From contig NZ_JAUQOP010000020.1 in the NCBI RefSeq assembly GCF_030580855.1, forward strand, positions 33,055 to 97,054: DNA of 64,000 bases. Reading direction: 5' to 3'. The translations under genes and the position numbers were made by a program. Below are positions 63,878 to 64,000 of the stretch, one piece after another. Source of the stretch: Pseudomonas citrullilanati. GTDB taxonomy: Bacteria > Pseudomonadota > Gammaproteobacteria > Pseudomonadales > Pseudomonadaceae. The notes beneath the pieces are model-generated. The model was not told the DNA's origin. It saw nothing but the letters and a program-made list of their open reading frames with translations, and made no database searches. The first letter of the stretch is position 1; each line of letters begins with the position of its first letter.

Positions 63878-64000
63878 GCGCTCCATGAACCCCACCTAAC
63901 CAATGATGGGCAGAGCACTCAGCTATATATTCGAGGCGTGCAATTCCACGGTAGCAGCGCTTCGTAGTCTTCCACTGAGCACGCCAGCGGCAGGCGTTCC
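63878..64000. other. Right-edge sequence without recognisable gene
   Basis: No coding signal, tRNA or repeat that I can name. The accessory region appears to continue beyond the window. Confidence 0.4.

Overview
The window is a chromosomal segment of a fluorescent-group Pseudomonas. Reasons for this: high GC and strongly G/C-ending codons, an intact algU-mucA-mucB-mucD locus, phaG, a nagR-nagA-SIS-nagF-nagE locus, tctCBA with tctDE, sdhE/ygfX next to nadB, the block M48 peptidase/tusA-like/AI-2E/bcp/gcvR/dapA/bamC/MBL/purC, and many short REP/REPIN palindromes of the type common in P. fluorescens-type genomes.

Layout. 1-12.7 kb: lipid and envelope genes (olsB, cardiolipin-synthase-like clsB, YceI, periplasmic bglX), a lemA/TPM/TPM cluster, a methyltransferase and a SIR2-like DUF4917 protein. 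12.8-18 kb: Fe-alcohol dehydrogenase, an MFS exporter paired with an alpha-oxoamine synthase, and a PAS-GAF-GGDEF diguanylate cyclase. 18-21.4 kb: stress-type genes (DUF4142, SDR), an iron-permease-like protein, a MITE-like hairpin, a mini-lipoprotein and a hicAB toxin-antitoxin pair. 21.5-28.8 kb: N-acetylglucosamine uptake and catabolism, in which nagE carries a one-base frameshift. 29-36.3 kb: LysE exporter with its divergent Lrp regulator, tRNA-Gly(CCC), phaG, rsuA, a degenerate GGDEF protein, a tyrosine-rich lipoprotein, an HIBYL-CoA hydrolase and ung. 36.4-43 kb: AbrB-type membrane protein with the TctABC tricarboxylate transporter and its TctDE two-component system. 43-54.7 kb: HDOD, ygfZ, sdhE-ygfX, nadB, the AlgU envelope-stress operon (no mucC), M48 peptidase, tusA-like, AI-2E transporter. 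54.8-59.7 kb: bcp, gcvR, then the co-directional dapA-bamC-MBL-purC run and tRNA-Ser(CGA).

At the tRNA-Ser(CGA) gene the composition changes sharply to AT-richer DNA. This accessory segment runs off the right edge. It begins with a tightly coupled three-gene operon: a DUF262 (ParB/GmrSD-N-like) protein, a HEPN protein with an intact RNxxxH ribonuclease motif, and a C5-cytosine DNA methyltransferase. Each pair overlaps by start/stop sharing. Behind it lie what look like a decayed vsr (very-short-patch-repair) gene and a frameshifted P-loop ATPase/helicase fragment. This is the best candidate for a little-described (probably anti-phage) system in the window.

Regulation visible in sequence includes AAnAAnAA (Hfq/Crc) motifs at the starts of nagE, nagF and tctC, paired GntR-type half-sites upstream of nagR, repeated operators over the hicAB promoter, AlgU-type promoters before algU, and a palindrome between the divergent lysE-like and lrp-like genes. 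All assignments come from reading the sequence; no database search was run.
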